Part shown: piece by piece, positions 1 through 10,583 of the stretch
Numbering within the stretch: the first letter of the stretch is position 1
Layout of the letters: each line of letters opens with the position of its first letter
Assembly (NCBI GenBank): GCA_029339195.1
Contig: JAPTJF010000090.1
Location: 96,840-160,839, forward strand
Origin: Micractinium sp. NFX-FRZ
Lineage: Eukaryota > Chlorophyta > Trebouxiophyceae > Chlorellales > Chlorellaceae
Length of the DNA stretch: 64,000 bases
Direction of reading: 5' to 3'
Program-made: the position numbers and the translations under genes
Notes under the pieces: model-generated
The model's database searches: none
Seen by the model: only the letters and a program-made list of their open reading frames with translations
Told to the model about the DNA's origin: nothing

Positions 1-3000
1 AAAATAGCACCAGCCTGCCACGGCCGGCGAGCGCCTCCCATCCCATCGCTTCATTGGCGCACTCAGGCCAGGTCTTGAGGCGAGGGCAAGGCAGTACTAT
101 AGCTCGCAGCACAAGCGTCACTCACGCTGGGTCCTCGCCCTCCCAGCCGTGCGGCCGCTCCTGCTTGCCGCGGTGCCCGCTCCTGCAGCAGCATCCAGGC
201 AAGAGCAAGGGGAGGAGGCCCAGGAGAGTGCAGGGGTCAGTGGTCCGTCAGGGCCTCTGGCTGGGGCGGGGCGACAGCAGCAAGCGACATGCAGCGGCAG
301 CGGCAGGCCTCGCTGCCACCCAGCGCGCACACGTGGCCCGTGCTCCCCCCCGCTCACCTCCCGAAGCACTGCACTGCCCCACCCCGTGCTGCCCCTGCCC
401 TCCTCACCCTCCCTTCCGCCTCCAGTCCTCTCGTCCACTCCCCAGCCCACCCCGCCCACCCACCAGATCTTTTTGGCGCCTTTGGGCGGCACGCGCGGCT
501 TGGCGTCGCCGCCAGCACCGGTGCTGTCGTCCACGTCACGGAAGGCGGTACCATCCGCCACGTCACCGCCCGCCTCCTCGCCGATCAGCTCGTCGCCGCC
601 CTCCTCCCCCTCTCCAAACAAGTCATTGAAGGATTCAGCGGCTTCATCAGAAAGTACATCTCCCTCCTCCACGCCCACGGCACCGCCATGCTGGGCCTGC
701 TGGTCGTGCTGCTGCGCCTGCTGGCCCTGCGCGTCGTGCTGCTGTGCGTGGCCATCGTGCTGCGCCTGCTGCGCTGCATCACCTCCCTGCTGCTGCTGGC
801 CCTGCTCTGCCTGCTGCTGCTGCTGGCCCTGCTCCGCCTGCTGCTGCTGCTGCTGCTGCTGCTGACCCTGCTGTGCCTGCTGCCCCTGTTCCTGTCCCTG
901 CTGCTGTGCATGCTGGTCCTGCTGCTGGCCCTCCTGCTGTGCCTGCTGCGCCTGCTGCTCTCCCTGCTGGCCATCCTGGGCCAGCCTCCGGCGGTGCCAC
1001 CCCTCTCCAGGCTCATGGTGCACCTCACCACCGCCAGCCTGGCCGGCAGCCGCCGCAGCAGCAGCAGCAGTGAGGTCAGCCTCAGCCTGAGTCGGCACTT
1101 CCAGCAGCCGACGGCGCCGCTGCTGCTGGCCCTGCTGGCCCTGCGCCTGCTGCGCCTGCTGCTGTGCCTGCTGGCCGGCGTTTTGCTGCTGTGCCTGCTG
1201 CCCACCAGCAGTCTGAGGGGCGGGCGGGGCGCCAGGAGCAGGCGGGGTGCCGCCGCCGACATCAGGTTGGCTGCGCACACGTGGCAGGCAGGCAGGCAGG
1301 CAGGGGTTGAGCTTGGATGGGCGCTGCAAGGTGGCTGGAGTGCACACTTGCGCCTTGCCACTTCCCAGTCACGCCCTCAGGCACACGCTCCCCAGGCATC
1401 CCAGGCATCCTCATCGCACAGCCCCTGCCGGCCCCACCCCGGGCCTCCCTCCCTCCAAACTCCTACCCAGCCCACCTGTGGTCGACATGCCAGTCACACT
1501 TCATTCAACTGGTCCAAGCACGCACATCCTTGGCAAGTCACACAAGGCCAGAGGCATGTGCACACACCTGTGATCGACATGGTCGGGGTTGAGGCCCTTG
1601 TGCCAGTCGCGCCGCACACGCAGGCGCGGCACCGTCAGCCGCTGCGCCGCCTCCTCACCCTGCGCACCCACGGCAGGCAGATGGGCAGGCTCAGCTTGCC
1701 GGCGCGTTACTACCGCCCACCTCATCCCATCCCTCTGTTGAAGACACAGCAGCAGACCTGGGCCCGTGTCAAGCGAGGACACGGCGGCGCACCCCTGCCC
1801 CTGCTTTCTTGCTGGTCCCCAACACCAAGAGGTACAAGACACGGCGGTACAACAACACAAGGGGATATTTTCTTGGTAGTTTGTCACCCCCTCACCGTGT
1901 CTTTAAAGAACAGGATGTCGCCGTCGTACGTTGCCACCACAATGTCGGGCACCCCGTCCAAGTCGATGTCGTAGAGCAGGGGGGAGGTGTGCACTGTGGA
2001 GGTGTGGGCGGCCTCAAAGTCGGGCACCTTGGCGCCGTCACGCCCCTCAAACACCTGCAGGAGTGACGAGGCGGGGTGAGCCAGAGAATGGGGAGGTGGG
2101 TGCGGGCGTGGGAGGGCTTAGAGACAGGCACCTTGGCACTGGCAGTGTGAAACCCCTGCACATGCAGAAGTTTGGCGGGCGTGTGCGTCCGAGACGCAGA
2201 GCAGCCAGGAATGCCAGGCGAGCTGCCGCAGAGACGCATGCAGCCTGCCACCCACCGCCCTTGATCGCTGCGCCGCGTAGCCGCTACTGTCTACAGAAAC
2301 CCTCGCTTCCATGGCATCCGCATGCGACACATGCACACATGCCATGCTGCTGAGCGGGCTGCTGAACAGCGCACAAGAACATCTGCTGTACAGCAGAGGT
2401 TGCCTGCCCAGCCACCGGTCCCAGCAGAGAACAGGGCATGCAACCGCCTTTGCGCCCCTTGCGAGCACACTCATCATTGCGCCACCTGTCACATCACCGC
2501 CACCCCCAGCTCTAACCTGCACCCACCTCCATGTTGTGCGAGAAAGAGGGCACAATGATGTCCTTTCGCCCGTCGGAGAATAGGTCGGTGATGAGAGGCG
2601 TGGCATAGACGGCGCTGGACGCCTCGGCGTGCCACTTGATGGCAATGTTCATGGGGCACGTGTCCTCCAGCACCTCGTCTGGCGCCTCGCTGCAGACGGG
2701 AGGACAGGCAGCCAATCAGGGGCGATGAGGAGGTGCACCAGCGGAGGGTGCACCCGGTTGGCGGCAGGCGCCGCCGCTGGCGGCGGCGGCACGGCTTGCC
2801 CGCCTCTCCCGCGCCTGCGGGCCGCGCCGATGCCCCGGCGCCCCAGATCCCGGCACTCACTGCTCGCCGGTGTTGATGTGCACGTCTAAGGTGGCCTCCC
2901 GCTGCAGGAACTTGTTGCCACTAGTGTCCCCCATATTCGAGTCGTGGGCAACCGGTTTGCTGAGCTGGGCTGTGGCCGCAAAAGGCTGCAGCACCAGCAG

Positions 3001-3048
3001 CAGCACCAGCAGCCCGGCCTGGCCCGCTCTGCGCTCTTTTGCTCCCAT
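1..3048 (-). CDS. DEX1: DEX1-like FG-GAP repeat membrane protein, 5' part
   Basis: Resembles plant DEFECTIVE IN EXINE FORMATION 1, a secretory-pathway integrin-like FG-GAP/VCBS protein. Exons seen: 2861-3048, 2527-2689, 1896-2054, 1568-1659, 464-1270, all frame-consistent (about 469 codons). The start at 3048 is chosen because it opens a clean signal peptide (MGAKERRAGQAGLLVLLLVL, then QPFAATAQ). FG-GAP-like calcium-loop segments follow, for example DIDLDGVPDIVVATYDGD in exon 3 and LITDLFSDGRKDIIVPSF in exon 2. Exon 4 carries a DEX1 signature (RVRRDWHKGLNPDHVD). Exon 5 encodes a roughly 150-residue Gln/Ala-rich tract followed by an acidic Gly-rich part ending near PPKGAKKIW. I could not identify a following exon between 1 and 463, so the gene must continue beyond the left edge. 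Function in an alga that makes no pollen is unknown; wall or vesicle trafficking is a guess from the plant gene. Confidence 0.85.
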
Positions 3049-3235
3049 CGTTTGCTCGATCAGGACAAATTCATTGCCTTGTTGCGGATCCAACAACTGT
3101 GCAGGTCCGACAATTGCGGTGTTTGGGCATCGCTGCCTAGATCCGGCTGCAGCCGCGCCAGCCGTGACCGGCATGCTGCGCAAGTGGTGTCGAAAGCCTC
3201 GCCACCCGCGCGTGAACCTGTTTTTGCTCGCCAGC
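3049..3235. promoter_or_regulatory. Divergent promoter, DEX1-like / Gfo-Idh-MocA
   Basis: Only 187 bases separate the two start codons, so this stretch should hold the 5' UTRs and promoters of both genes. No TATA box is obvious. An in-frame upstream ATG at 3173 could extend the oxidoreductase by 21 residues. Confidence 0.5.
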
Positions 3236-6200
3236 ATGTCGACCGAGCATGCACCCGTGCGGGTAGCCCTGCTGGGTGCGGGGGGCTTTGTGAAAGACGC
3301 CTACCTGCCCGCCCTGGCCAGTTGCGAGGACCTGCTGGTCGCTGCCTGTTGGAGCAGGAGCAGCGAGAGCGTGTGGGAGCTGCTGGGCTCCATCCAAGGT
3401 CAGGCGGGCGCTCCAACCTTGGTTACACCTGCGCCGCCGCCAGCTGCCTGCCGCCCTTCCAAAAAGTGCCCTTTGGCCCGGCCGGGTCCCTGCTACCACC
3501 AGCCGCACCGTGCCGCTGCTATTCTTGTCCCCTGCAGCCTTCTCCCCCTCCTGCGAGCCCTTTCACGGCGATGGGGGCCTGCAGGAGGTGCTGGCCTCTC
3601 CAGAAGTGGATGCCGTGATGGTGGTACTGCCGCCGCAGGCGCAGGGGGCCGTCATCCAAGCGGCCCTCAGAGCAGGTGGGCGCGGGCTTGGGGAGGGGCA
3701 GGCAGTTAATTGGAGTGGTGGCTGGTGGAGGGACGGTGCTTCAGCGCCCAGGTGAGCGACAGGACAAGTTGGCGGGGGGGCAGGGGAGGAAGGCGGCGCC
3801 GCACGTGGAGCGTGGGCAACGCTGGCAGGCAGCAACTGTCATCTCCAATGGCAGTGTCCCGACTCGATGCCCGCGTGAGCCTGCCTTAGCCCGCACCTCT
3901 TCTGTGCCGTGCACCCACCCTGCTGCCGGGGCACGCCAGTGCTACGATCTGAACCTGATGCTTCCCTGCAGGCAAGCACGTGCTGAGTGAGAAGCCAGCG
4001 GCACCCACCCTGGAGCAGGCCGAGCAGCTGCTGACCTTCCACCGCAGCCTGCCCCAGGTGGGGCTGTGACTGACATGGAAGAAGGCGCTGGGGGTTATGG
4101 GGGACGGTTAGAGCAGCTGCTGACCTGCCACCGCAGCCTGCCTCGGGTGTGGCGGCCAGGAGGGAGGGAGGGTCCCAGGAGGGTGCGCCCCAAGCATGTG
4201 GGCACCTGGGAGCCAGCGAATCGGGCCAGCAAGTGCCGCCGTGGCGCCTGCTGTGCCGTGTTTGCCTGCCCCGCGACATGGGCTTACAAGCGTGGCGTCG
4301 CACAGCCCTGCCAGCCCGCGCGCCCGCCCCCCTGCCCACCAGCCCGCCCGCACCCACCGCCATGCAGCCGGCGCCGCTGTGGTGCGTGGCCGAAAACTAC
4401 CGGAGCATCGAGGCGCTGCTGCGCCTGCGCGACTGCATTGCTGGCGGCACGCTGGGAGAGGTTGTCAGGTGGGGCCCGGCTTCAACTGCCCTCGACCCAA
4501 CTTGCAATGCGGGCTCGGAGCCAGCGGCGCCTTTCCTTGCTGGGTGCACTGACTAGTTGGGGCGCCGCTGCCATTGCCATTACCCAGAGTTCTCGTAGAG
4601 TTCGCATTTGATCCGGTCTTCCTCTCCCTCCCGCTGCCACCTCACGCTGTGCCAGGCTGGACATGGCTGCTGACCTGGCGCTGGCCCCTGGCAACAAGTA
4701 CTACGAGTCCGCCTGGCGCCGTGACTCCTCCACCATGCCAGGTGCTGGCCTGTCTCGGTCTGTTGCCTTGCTTGCGGTCAGTAGGGATGGGGATTCGGAA
4801 GGTGAAGAACAAGAAGAAGAAAACATGGAGAAGGAGAAGGAAAAGGGAATATGCCCGGGGTATGGGTTTGAGGAAAGCAGCGGAGGTAGAGGGAGATGTA
4901 GAGACACTCGGGCACATGCATAGACGGGTGCTTGGAGTTTGCTGCTGCCGGGTAGGCTGGGAGTGTGGGCAGCCTCGGGAGAGGCCGGCACATGCACCCA
5001 CCGCCACCGCCGCCCGCTAACCGTCCTCCCCTGCTGCGGCCAGCAGGCGCTGCTCTCTTCCATTGCTTTCCTCTGCTCCCTCCCCTCCACCTGCACCCTG
5101 CAGATGAGCACCTTTCCGAGGAAAGTCGTGCACTTAGGTAGCGCCCCACCCACGCGCTGCTCCCCTCCCCCCATCCCTGCAGGCGCCTACCTCACCGAGG
5201 GCGGCGTGCACTTTGTGGCGGCCCTGCGCATGGCCGCCGGCGCGGCGGGGTTCGGAGAGGCAGTGGGCGCGGCGGCCTCAGCCCGCGGGGTGTCTCAGGA
5301 CAAGCCCCACCCCGACTGCCTGCAGGGGGTGGTGTTCTTTGTTGGTTCAGGTGTGCTTGGGCCAGGGGCGTGCATGGGTTGTCCTGTCTTGCTTGTAGTG
5401 GCAAGGCCTGGCCTGTCTGGGATGCAGAGGCTGTGGCTGACGGAGGGTCAAGCGTGTGGGCAGGGTTTTTTGTGTCATTCAACTCAGGGAGGCAGATGCA
5501 GCATGGAAGAGGCAGGGTGGGGCAAGTTGGCGCCTCGGTGAGGTGTGCAAGCTTGCAGGGGCTTGCAGGGGCTTAAGCAGCAGGGGCATGGGGCATGAGG
5601 TGTCCTGGCAGCGGGGCAGGGGACAGCAAGCAGCTGCGCCATGCACTCCACCCCTCCCGCGATGGCCCCCCGCCCGCGCACATGCCTAGTCTGGTCTAGT
5701 CTTTACAGCTCGCCACCGTGAGGCATGCACTACAGCTCAAGGTGCACGCAGCTTGAATCAAGCATTTCATGCTGCCGCCGCATCAGTTGGATGCAAATGC
5801 CGCATCCTTGCCACTGGACCTGCCCGCAGGCGCCTCGGCCAGCTTCTCCATGACTACCGCCGCCAGCTCAGCAAGCATCGTGCTGCGCGCTGTGGGCACA
5901 GCAGGCACAGCGGAGGTGGCGCGCGGCGGGATGGGCGCGCCCCGCGCCGGCGCGTCCGCCCGCGCTTGGCGGCTGGTGCAGCAGGGGGCTGAGGATGCGG
6001 CGCCCACAGAGGTAGGGCAGGGGGCGCCTGACTGGGCAACGTTGCTGTGTGGTGGGTCCTGCCGGCCCCCTCTGCTGCCTGCTGTGCATGCCCTCCTCTA
6101 TTGCCTGCGAGGTAGGGCAGAGGGCCACCCGCATGAGCAATGTCCCGTCCCACTCTCTGCTGCTGCTCGCAGTCGCAGTCGCTTAACGAACGCCCGGTTG

Positions 6201-7146
6201 CTTACAGCACACCCAGCAAAGGGCCGCAAACCTGCCTCTAAATCTGGCATTGTATCAGTCAACGTGTGCACCGCTTTTGCACCCCACTACCCGCAGACTG
6301 AGAGCGCCAGCTCAGGGGTGGCCGAAGAGCTGCTCTGCTTTGCACGCCTGGTGCGCGCCGCCAGCCGCCCCGCCCCCGCCGGCGAGAGGGCTGCCTCCCT
6401 CACCCCTGAACCCCGTGAGGCGGGCGTGGCGCTGGCAGAAGCTGGCGCAGCGGCGCCAGCGGAGGTGGAGGTGACGGAGCAGGGCGGGGGTGGGGCAGCT
6501 CTGGAGCAGATGCCGTCGGAGGAAGACGCGTTCCGCATCAGGTGCAGCCTGAGTCAGCTCTTGTGCATTTGACTTTGCAGCCTGCCTGAGCGAGCATCTG
6601 CCGTGTGTGTTGCATCTGCTGCGTGTGTGCGCATGTGCGCATCCGGCGCAATTGGTGGCCATGCACGCGACTCGAGCATGGAACCAACTGAGGGGCTGCT
6701 GCCATGAGCAGGAGTGTGGCAACGAGCACCAGCTGCCCTGCCGTCGCGGGATGCACCCGCCGCTCAAGAACACTGTATTGGCGGCACCCGCCACACCCTC
6801 CCACTCCCTACTCTGCCACCCCACCTTCCCACCTTCAACTTCACTTTGGCCCCCGCATTGCAGGGTTGTGGGTGCTTCGAGACCCGGCACACTGTGCTGC
6901 ACTCCTGAGACAAAACTTGATTCAGGCGCTTGTCCTCCCCTCCGCCCGGCCCCCACACCACGCCACCTCACCACACCACACCACGCACCCACACAGCTTC
7001 TCTTTACATCACCCCATGCCACATGCAGCGCTGCAGAGGCAGTGAAAGATCTTGCTCTGGTGACCACCCTGCTGAGGTCGGCGGCACTGCACGGCGAGAA
7101 GCAGACAGTGGGGCAGGTGGGGCGCGCCGCGGAGGCGCACCAATGA
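3236..7146 (+). CDS. Gfo/Idh/MocA family oxidoreductase
   Basis: NAD(P)-dependent dehydrogenase of the glucose-fructose oxidoreductase family; the substrate, probably a sugar or polyol, cannot be read from sequence. Nine exons: 3236-3398, 3538-3675, 3972-4057, 4368-4468, 4656-4741, 5183-5331, 5787-6011, 6297-6541, 7029-7146, giving 436 aa. The Rossmann motif is at residues 8-18 (VALLGAGGFVKDAYLPAL). The family EKP motif appears as GKHVLSEKPAAPT in exon 3 and the catalytic-domain start as WCVAENYRSIEALLRLRD in exon 4. A YLTEGGVHFVAALR segment in exon 6 supplies the usual downstream histidine. Start: MSTEHAPVRV; an in-frame ATG lies at 3173. No clear transit peptide from the 3236 start, so probably cytosolic. 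The 3' end of exon 6 is the least certain junction. Confidence 0.88.
4021..4152 (+). repeat. Exon-edge echo, oxidoreductase exon 3 donor
   Basis: The last 37 bases of exon 3 plus donor (4021-4063) recur 89 bases downstream at 4110-4152 with about four mismatches in 42 bases. The copy lies inside intron 3. Confidence 0.85.
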
Positions 7147-7369
7147 CACGGCATGGTGACGTGGACATAAAGAGCGAACCCCCACTGGCACTTGGACAGA
7201 ATGTGGATGGGTAATGGCAGGCGGGCCTTGCACAGGACTGCGCATGTTGCGTGCTGTCACCACTCGGGCTGGTGCTGCTTTAAACTGGGTGACCGATCCG
7301 TTCTAGAGATTACAAATCGATGCCATGTCACACTGGAAGGTATTCAATCATGAACGGGTGTGTGTTTTG
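7147..7369. other. Intergenic, 3' side of oxidoreductase
   Basis: Short non-coding stretch after the stop codon. No gene, RNA or clear poly(A) motif was seen. Confidence 0.5.
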
Positions 7370-7632
7370 TCAAGCTGCCTCCTTCCCTCCCAGCGAGCAG
7401 CTGCATCTTGCCCTTGCAGCGCCCAGCAGCAGGCACGCCCACATGTGCTGCGCCCACTCCTGCTTGCTGCACGCCGGCCTGCAGAAGCGCACCGTGCGAC
7501 AGGCGCTGCACAGTTTGCCCTTTGCCGCCTCACTCACTCCGGTCAAATTGCAGAAGCAGGGATTGGCGCACCCACTGCAGCACGCCAGCGCCCGCGCAGC
7601 AGACTGTAAAGGCAGGTGGTGAGCAGTCGCAC
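7370..7632 (-). pseudogene. MYND zinc-finger gene fragment
   Basis: Related to the last exon of the MYND gene at 31205-35190. It starts after an acceptor-like ccccctgcag with VRLLTTCLYSLLRG (compare VRLLTSTLCTLLRQ in the intact gene). It then jumps, with an internal deletion and a frame change, to the finger: CSACRTVRFCRPACSKQEWA followed by QHMWAC. The second CxxC, the FCxxxC and the HxxxC pairs are all kept. No upstream exons of the parent gene lie next to it. Read as a truncated, frame-shifted copy; a short expressed MYND peptide cannot be excluded. Confidence 0.65.
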
Positions 7633-7649
7633 CTGCAGGGGGGCAAGAC

Positions 7650-7790
7650 TCCGGGTTGTAAGAATGGCTGTGAGTGTGATTGGCTGTGAGAATGGCTGTG
7701 AGTAAGAGTGGTGATTCCAGTGGTGGTTGTGAGTTTGTGAGAGTCGTGTAAGAGTGGCTGCAAGAGTGGCTGTAAGAGAGGTTGAAAGAG
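7650..7790. repeat. Degenerate tandem repeat, GTGAGAATGGCT-like
   Basis: Units resembling gtgagaatggct, gtaagagtggct and gcaagagtggct follow each other with many variants. The array lies directly upstream (minus-strand sense) of the MYND fragment. It encodes nothing recognisable. Confidence 0.7.
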
Positions 7791-8702
7791 GTGCTGAAGT
7801 CTGAGCGTAACTGGCAGCAGTGCACGGTGCGAGCACGCATCGCCAGGCCCCACCCAAGATGCGCCGTCACTCATGCAGCAGCACAGCGCCAGCCCGACTC
7901 AGCGCGCGCAGCAGCATGCTGTGGTCTGCCAGCTTGGCAGCCGCACCGGCAGAGCCCGCTGCAGCATGTGCATTGCTGCCTTGCGGTCTGCCAAGTTAGT
8001 ACCCTCCTGCAAGTGCCAGGGAGATGGGCAGGCACTGGTCATGTCACGGCGGGTGTCCTCGGCGCACTTATATCGCACGGGTCAGCCACCCCTCCGCTGG
8101 TTGTGGTGCAGGCCACCCGCCCACCTGCATCGCCGCTGCAGCTGCGTCCGCAACCACCCGCCATGCATGCGCCCCAGCGGCCGCCGCCACATCACCATCC
8201 CTGTCGCAGGGAGCCAGCAGCCGAGCACCACCAGTCAGATCTGGGCTGTGTGTTTCCTGACTGTGCACTGCGTTTGTTGCCCCACCCTTGTGAGCACTGG
8301 CATGGGCTCCTTCCTGAGCACGCAACACCACATGCCCTCACAAGCAACAGGGGCGGCCCAACACAGGTTGCGTCCTGCACGATCCAATGCTGCCCCTCGC
8401 GGACTGGCCTGAGGCATGGGAATTGCTGCCAGGCAGGGCCGCCGACGCTATCGTGTTGGGTGTTGCAAGCGGTTGAAGTACAGCACGGTATGGGACCAAC
8501 AATTTGGGCATCAAGGAGCAGGAAGACGACCGGGAGGGACGGAGGGTCACGGGTAACAAGGGGCTGCGGAAACACAAACTTGTAATATGAATAGCGCCAC
8601 ACAAAGCATGGCAGCAGCAGGAGCGCAAACGGTAGCCGCAGGGGTGACGTGCAGGGGCAGGGGGCACTGCTCCGCAGCGGAGCATGCACCAACAGCGCGC
8701 GG
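7791..8702. other. Intergenic, no gene recognised
   Basis: Several open frames exist on both strands, as expected at high GC, but none shows a domain, a plausible start context or an exon chain. Confidence 0.5.
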
Positions 8703-8742
8703 CCCCCCCCCCGGTGTCCCCCCTTACGGCCGGGGGGGGGGG
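8703..8742. terminator. C-run/G-run hairpin just after the stop codon
   Basis: C10-GG at 8703-8714 can pair perfectly with CC-G10 at 8730-8741 (12 bp, 15-base loop). It sits one base beyond the stop codon of the coiled-coil gene, inside its 3' UTR. Whether it acts in termination or RNA stability is inference; homopolymer lengths may also be assembly-sensitive. Confidence 0.5.
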
Positions 8743-8743
8743 C

Positions 8744-10097
8744 TCACAGCTCCAACCGCCGTGCCGCCTGCGTGGCGGGCTCGGTGGCGGCCGCCTCGGG
8801 CTTGCCCTGCCAGCTGTGCTCCTTCAGTTGGTCCACCATGGCAGTGAAGATGGTGGGCAGCCCAGACAGGTCCAGAGTGGGCCCGGCAAAAATGTCCCCG
8901 TCTGCAGGTAGCGCTGCCGTCTTGTTCTCCTTGTTCTCCTCCCCGCCCTCCGCCGGCTGCGCCGCCTCTCCCTCCGCCGGCTTTCCTGCCGCCTCCTCTG
9001 CTGCCTTCTTCTCCTCCTCTGCTTTCTTGGCCGCCTCCTCCTCCGCCTTACGCTTCTCCTCCTCTGCTGCCTTCTTCTCCTCTTCTGCTTTCTTGGCCGC
9101 CTCCTCCTCCTCTGCCTTCCGCTTCTCCTCCTCCGCCTTCTTGGCCGCCTCCTCCTCTGCTGGCTTCTTCTCCTCCTCCGCCTTCCTGGCCGCCTCCTCC
9201 TCCGCCTTCCGCTTCTCCTCCTCCGCAGCCTTTGCCTCCGCCGCCGCCTTCTCCTCCTCGGCCTTCCGCGCCTCTGCTGCCGCCTTCTCCTCGGGAGTCG
9301 GCTCTGCCGGCTGCGCCTGCCCCTCCGTGTTAGGCTGCTCTGCTGGCTGCTCGGCCGGCGGCTGCTCCGCTGGCTCCTGCACCGCGCTGCCGCTTGCTTC
9401 TGTGGTCGTGTTGACCGTAACTGACGACCAGGCCCAGCTGCTCAGGGACTGCTGCAGCTTGGACAGCTGGTGCCTGCAGGCAGGCAGGGCACAGGGGGCG
9501 GGGCGGGCGGTGAGGGGAGTGCGCAGCGGCAGCCGTCAGCGGGGCGGCACCCCCGCTGGGCACCTTGTGGATGACAGCTGGCCAGGGCGCACGGCAGGGC
9601 AAAGCTGCCCACCTCCGTGTCACCGGCACAAGGCATGTGTATTGTGTGCCAACCGCGCGTGAACAAGACTGCCACATAGCGCTGAGGCCCGTGCAGCACC
9701 CAGCTGTCCATACGCCACACGGGGAGCCGCGGCTCTCAGAACCCCAGGAAAGGGCAACCAGCGTTTGCCAGCTCTCACATTGGCCGCTGCATCCGCATGC
9801 CATCCATCTCCACCGTCTGCAGCACCAGGAACTGCAGGGGAAAGCATAGGAGAGGCAGGGCGTCGGTGCGTTAGGCGACGCAACGGATGCAAGTGCGGGG
9901 CGGCGGTCAGTGGCGGCAACGGCTGGGAAGGGCAGCCCGTAGTGGGCAGCTGCGCGCCGCGTTTGGTGGCGGTCACTGGCGGTGCCCAGCGCGCTACTCA
10001 CCATCACAAACAAGCCGGCCGAAGCGATTGCCGCCCCTCTAATTATGCCCGAGCTCCGCCCTGAGGGCGCTTGCGTCGCCAACTGGAAGCGGCCCAT
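8744..10097 (-). CDS. Membrane-anchored Lys/Ala/Glu-rich coiled-coil protein
   Basis: Three exons: 10002-10097, 9779-9831, 8744-9473 (292 aa). The N-terminus has a basic start and one hydrophobic span at about residues 18-38 (GIIRGAAIASAGLFVM, then FLVLQT from exon 2), so a single-pass anchor or plastid/mitochondrial import signal. Residues about 90-215 are a long run of KAEEE/KKAEEEK-type repeats that should form a single charged helix or coiled coil. The tail is non-repetitive (LDLSGLPTIFTAMVDQLKEH) and may be the functional end. I do not recognise the family; similarity to TolA or caldesmon-like repeats is compositional only. Its complement gives a long spurious Ser-rich frame on the plus strand. 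Confidence 0.8.
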
Positions 10098-10583
10098 GGC
10101 TGCAAGTTGCGTGGCACTGCAAGGAGTGGGACGGACAGGCCGAGTGAGAGCTGCATGGGAGCGGAAGAACGGAGCGCATGAAGTGGGGTCACTTGCCTCT
10201 CTGAGCTCCCTCTTCGGGCGCCCTATCGAGCCACTCGCGCAGCACTTCTTACTTTCTGACGAACACCGCTCCTGAGAACTTATTTGGCCTCTTAAAGTCT
10301 TTGACGTGGCAATACCTCCGGTGGGTGCCGGCTTTGTTGCCTTGCAGAGGCCGCCAGCTGCGCCTTAGTGTCTTGCATCTATATTTCAGCAAAATAACGA
10401 AGCGTGGAAGCGCCCTGGGTTGGGTTTTGTCGGGAGCGGCGGTGACGGCAGCGGTGGCGGTGGCAGCAGCGGCAGCCGTTCCTGACACTCGTGTCAGTCT
10501 CCCACTCTCCCTGCAGCGCACCCCTGCGCCTCTGCACTGCATGCAGACAGCCACCGGGTTATAAAACCGCCAATCTCTGGAAC
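10098..10583. promoter_or_regulatory. Divergent intergenic region, coiled-coil gene / YdhR-like gene
   Basis: 486 bases between two divergent starts. Contains a gcggtggcggtggcagcagc-type purine-pyrimidine patchwork near 10440-10470. No TATA box is evident. Confidence 0.4.

Noticed and set aside
289..1974. Long Leu-rich open frame (561 codons) on the plus strand
   Set aside because: It is the complement of the CAG-rich exon of the DEX1-like gene; the Leu runs come from CTG repeats and no domain is present.
8649..9662. Ser/Ala/Phe-rich plus-strand frame of 337 codons
   Set aside because: Complement of the KAEEE repeats; the minus-strand reading has a start, anchor and consistent introns.
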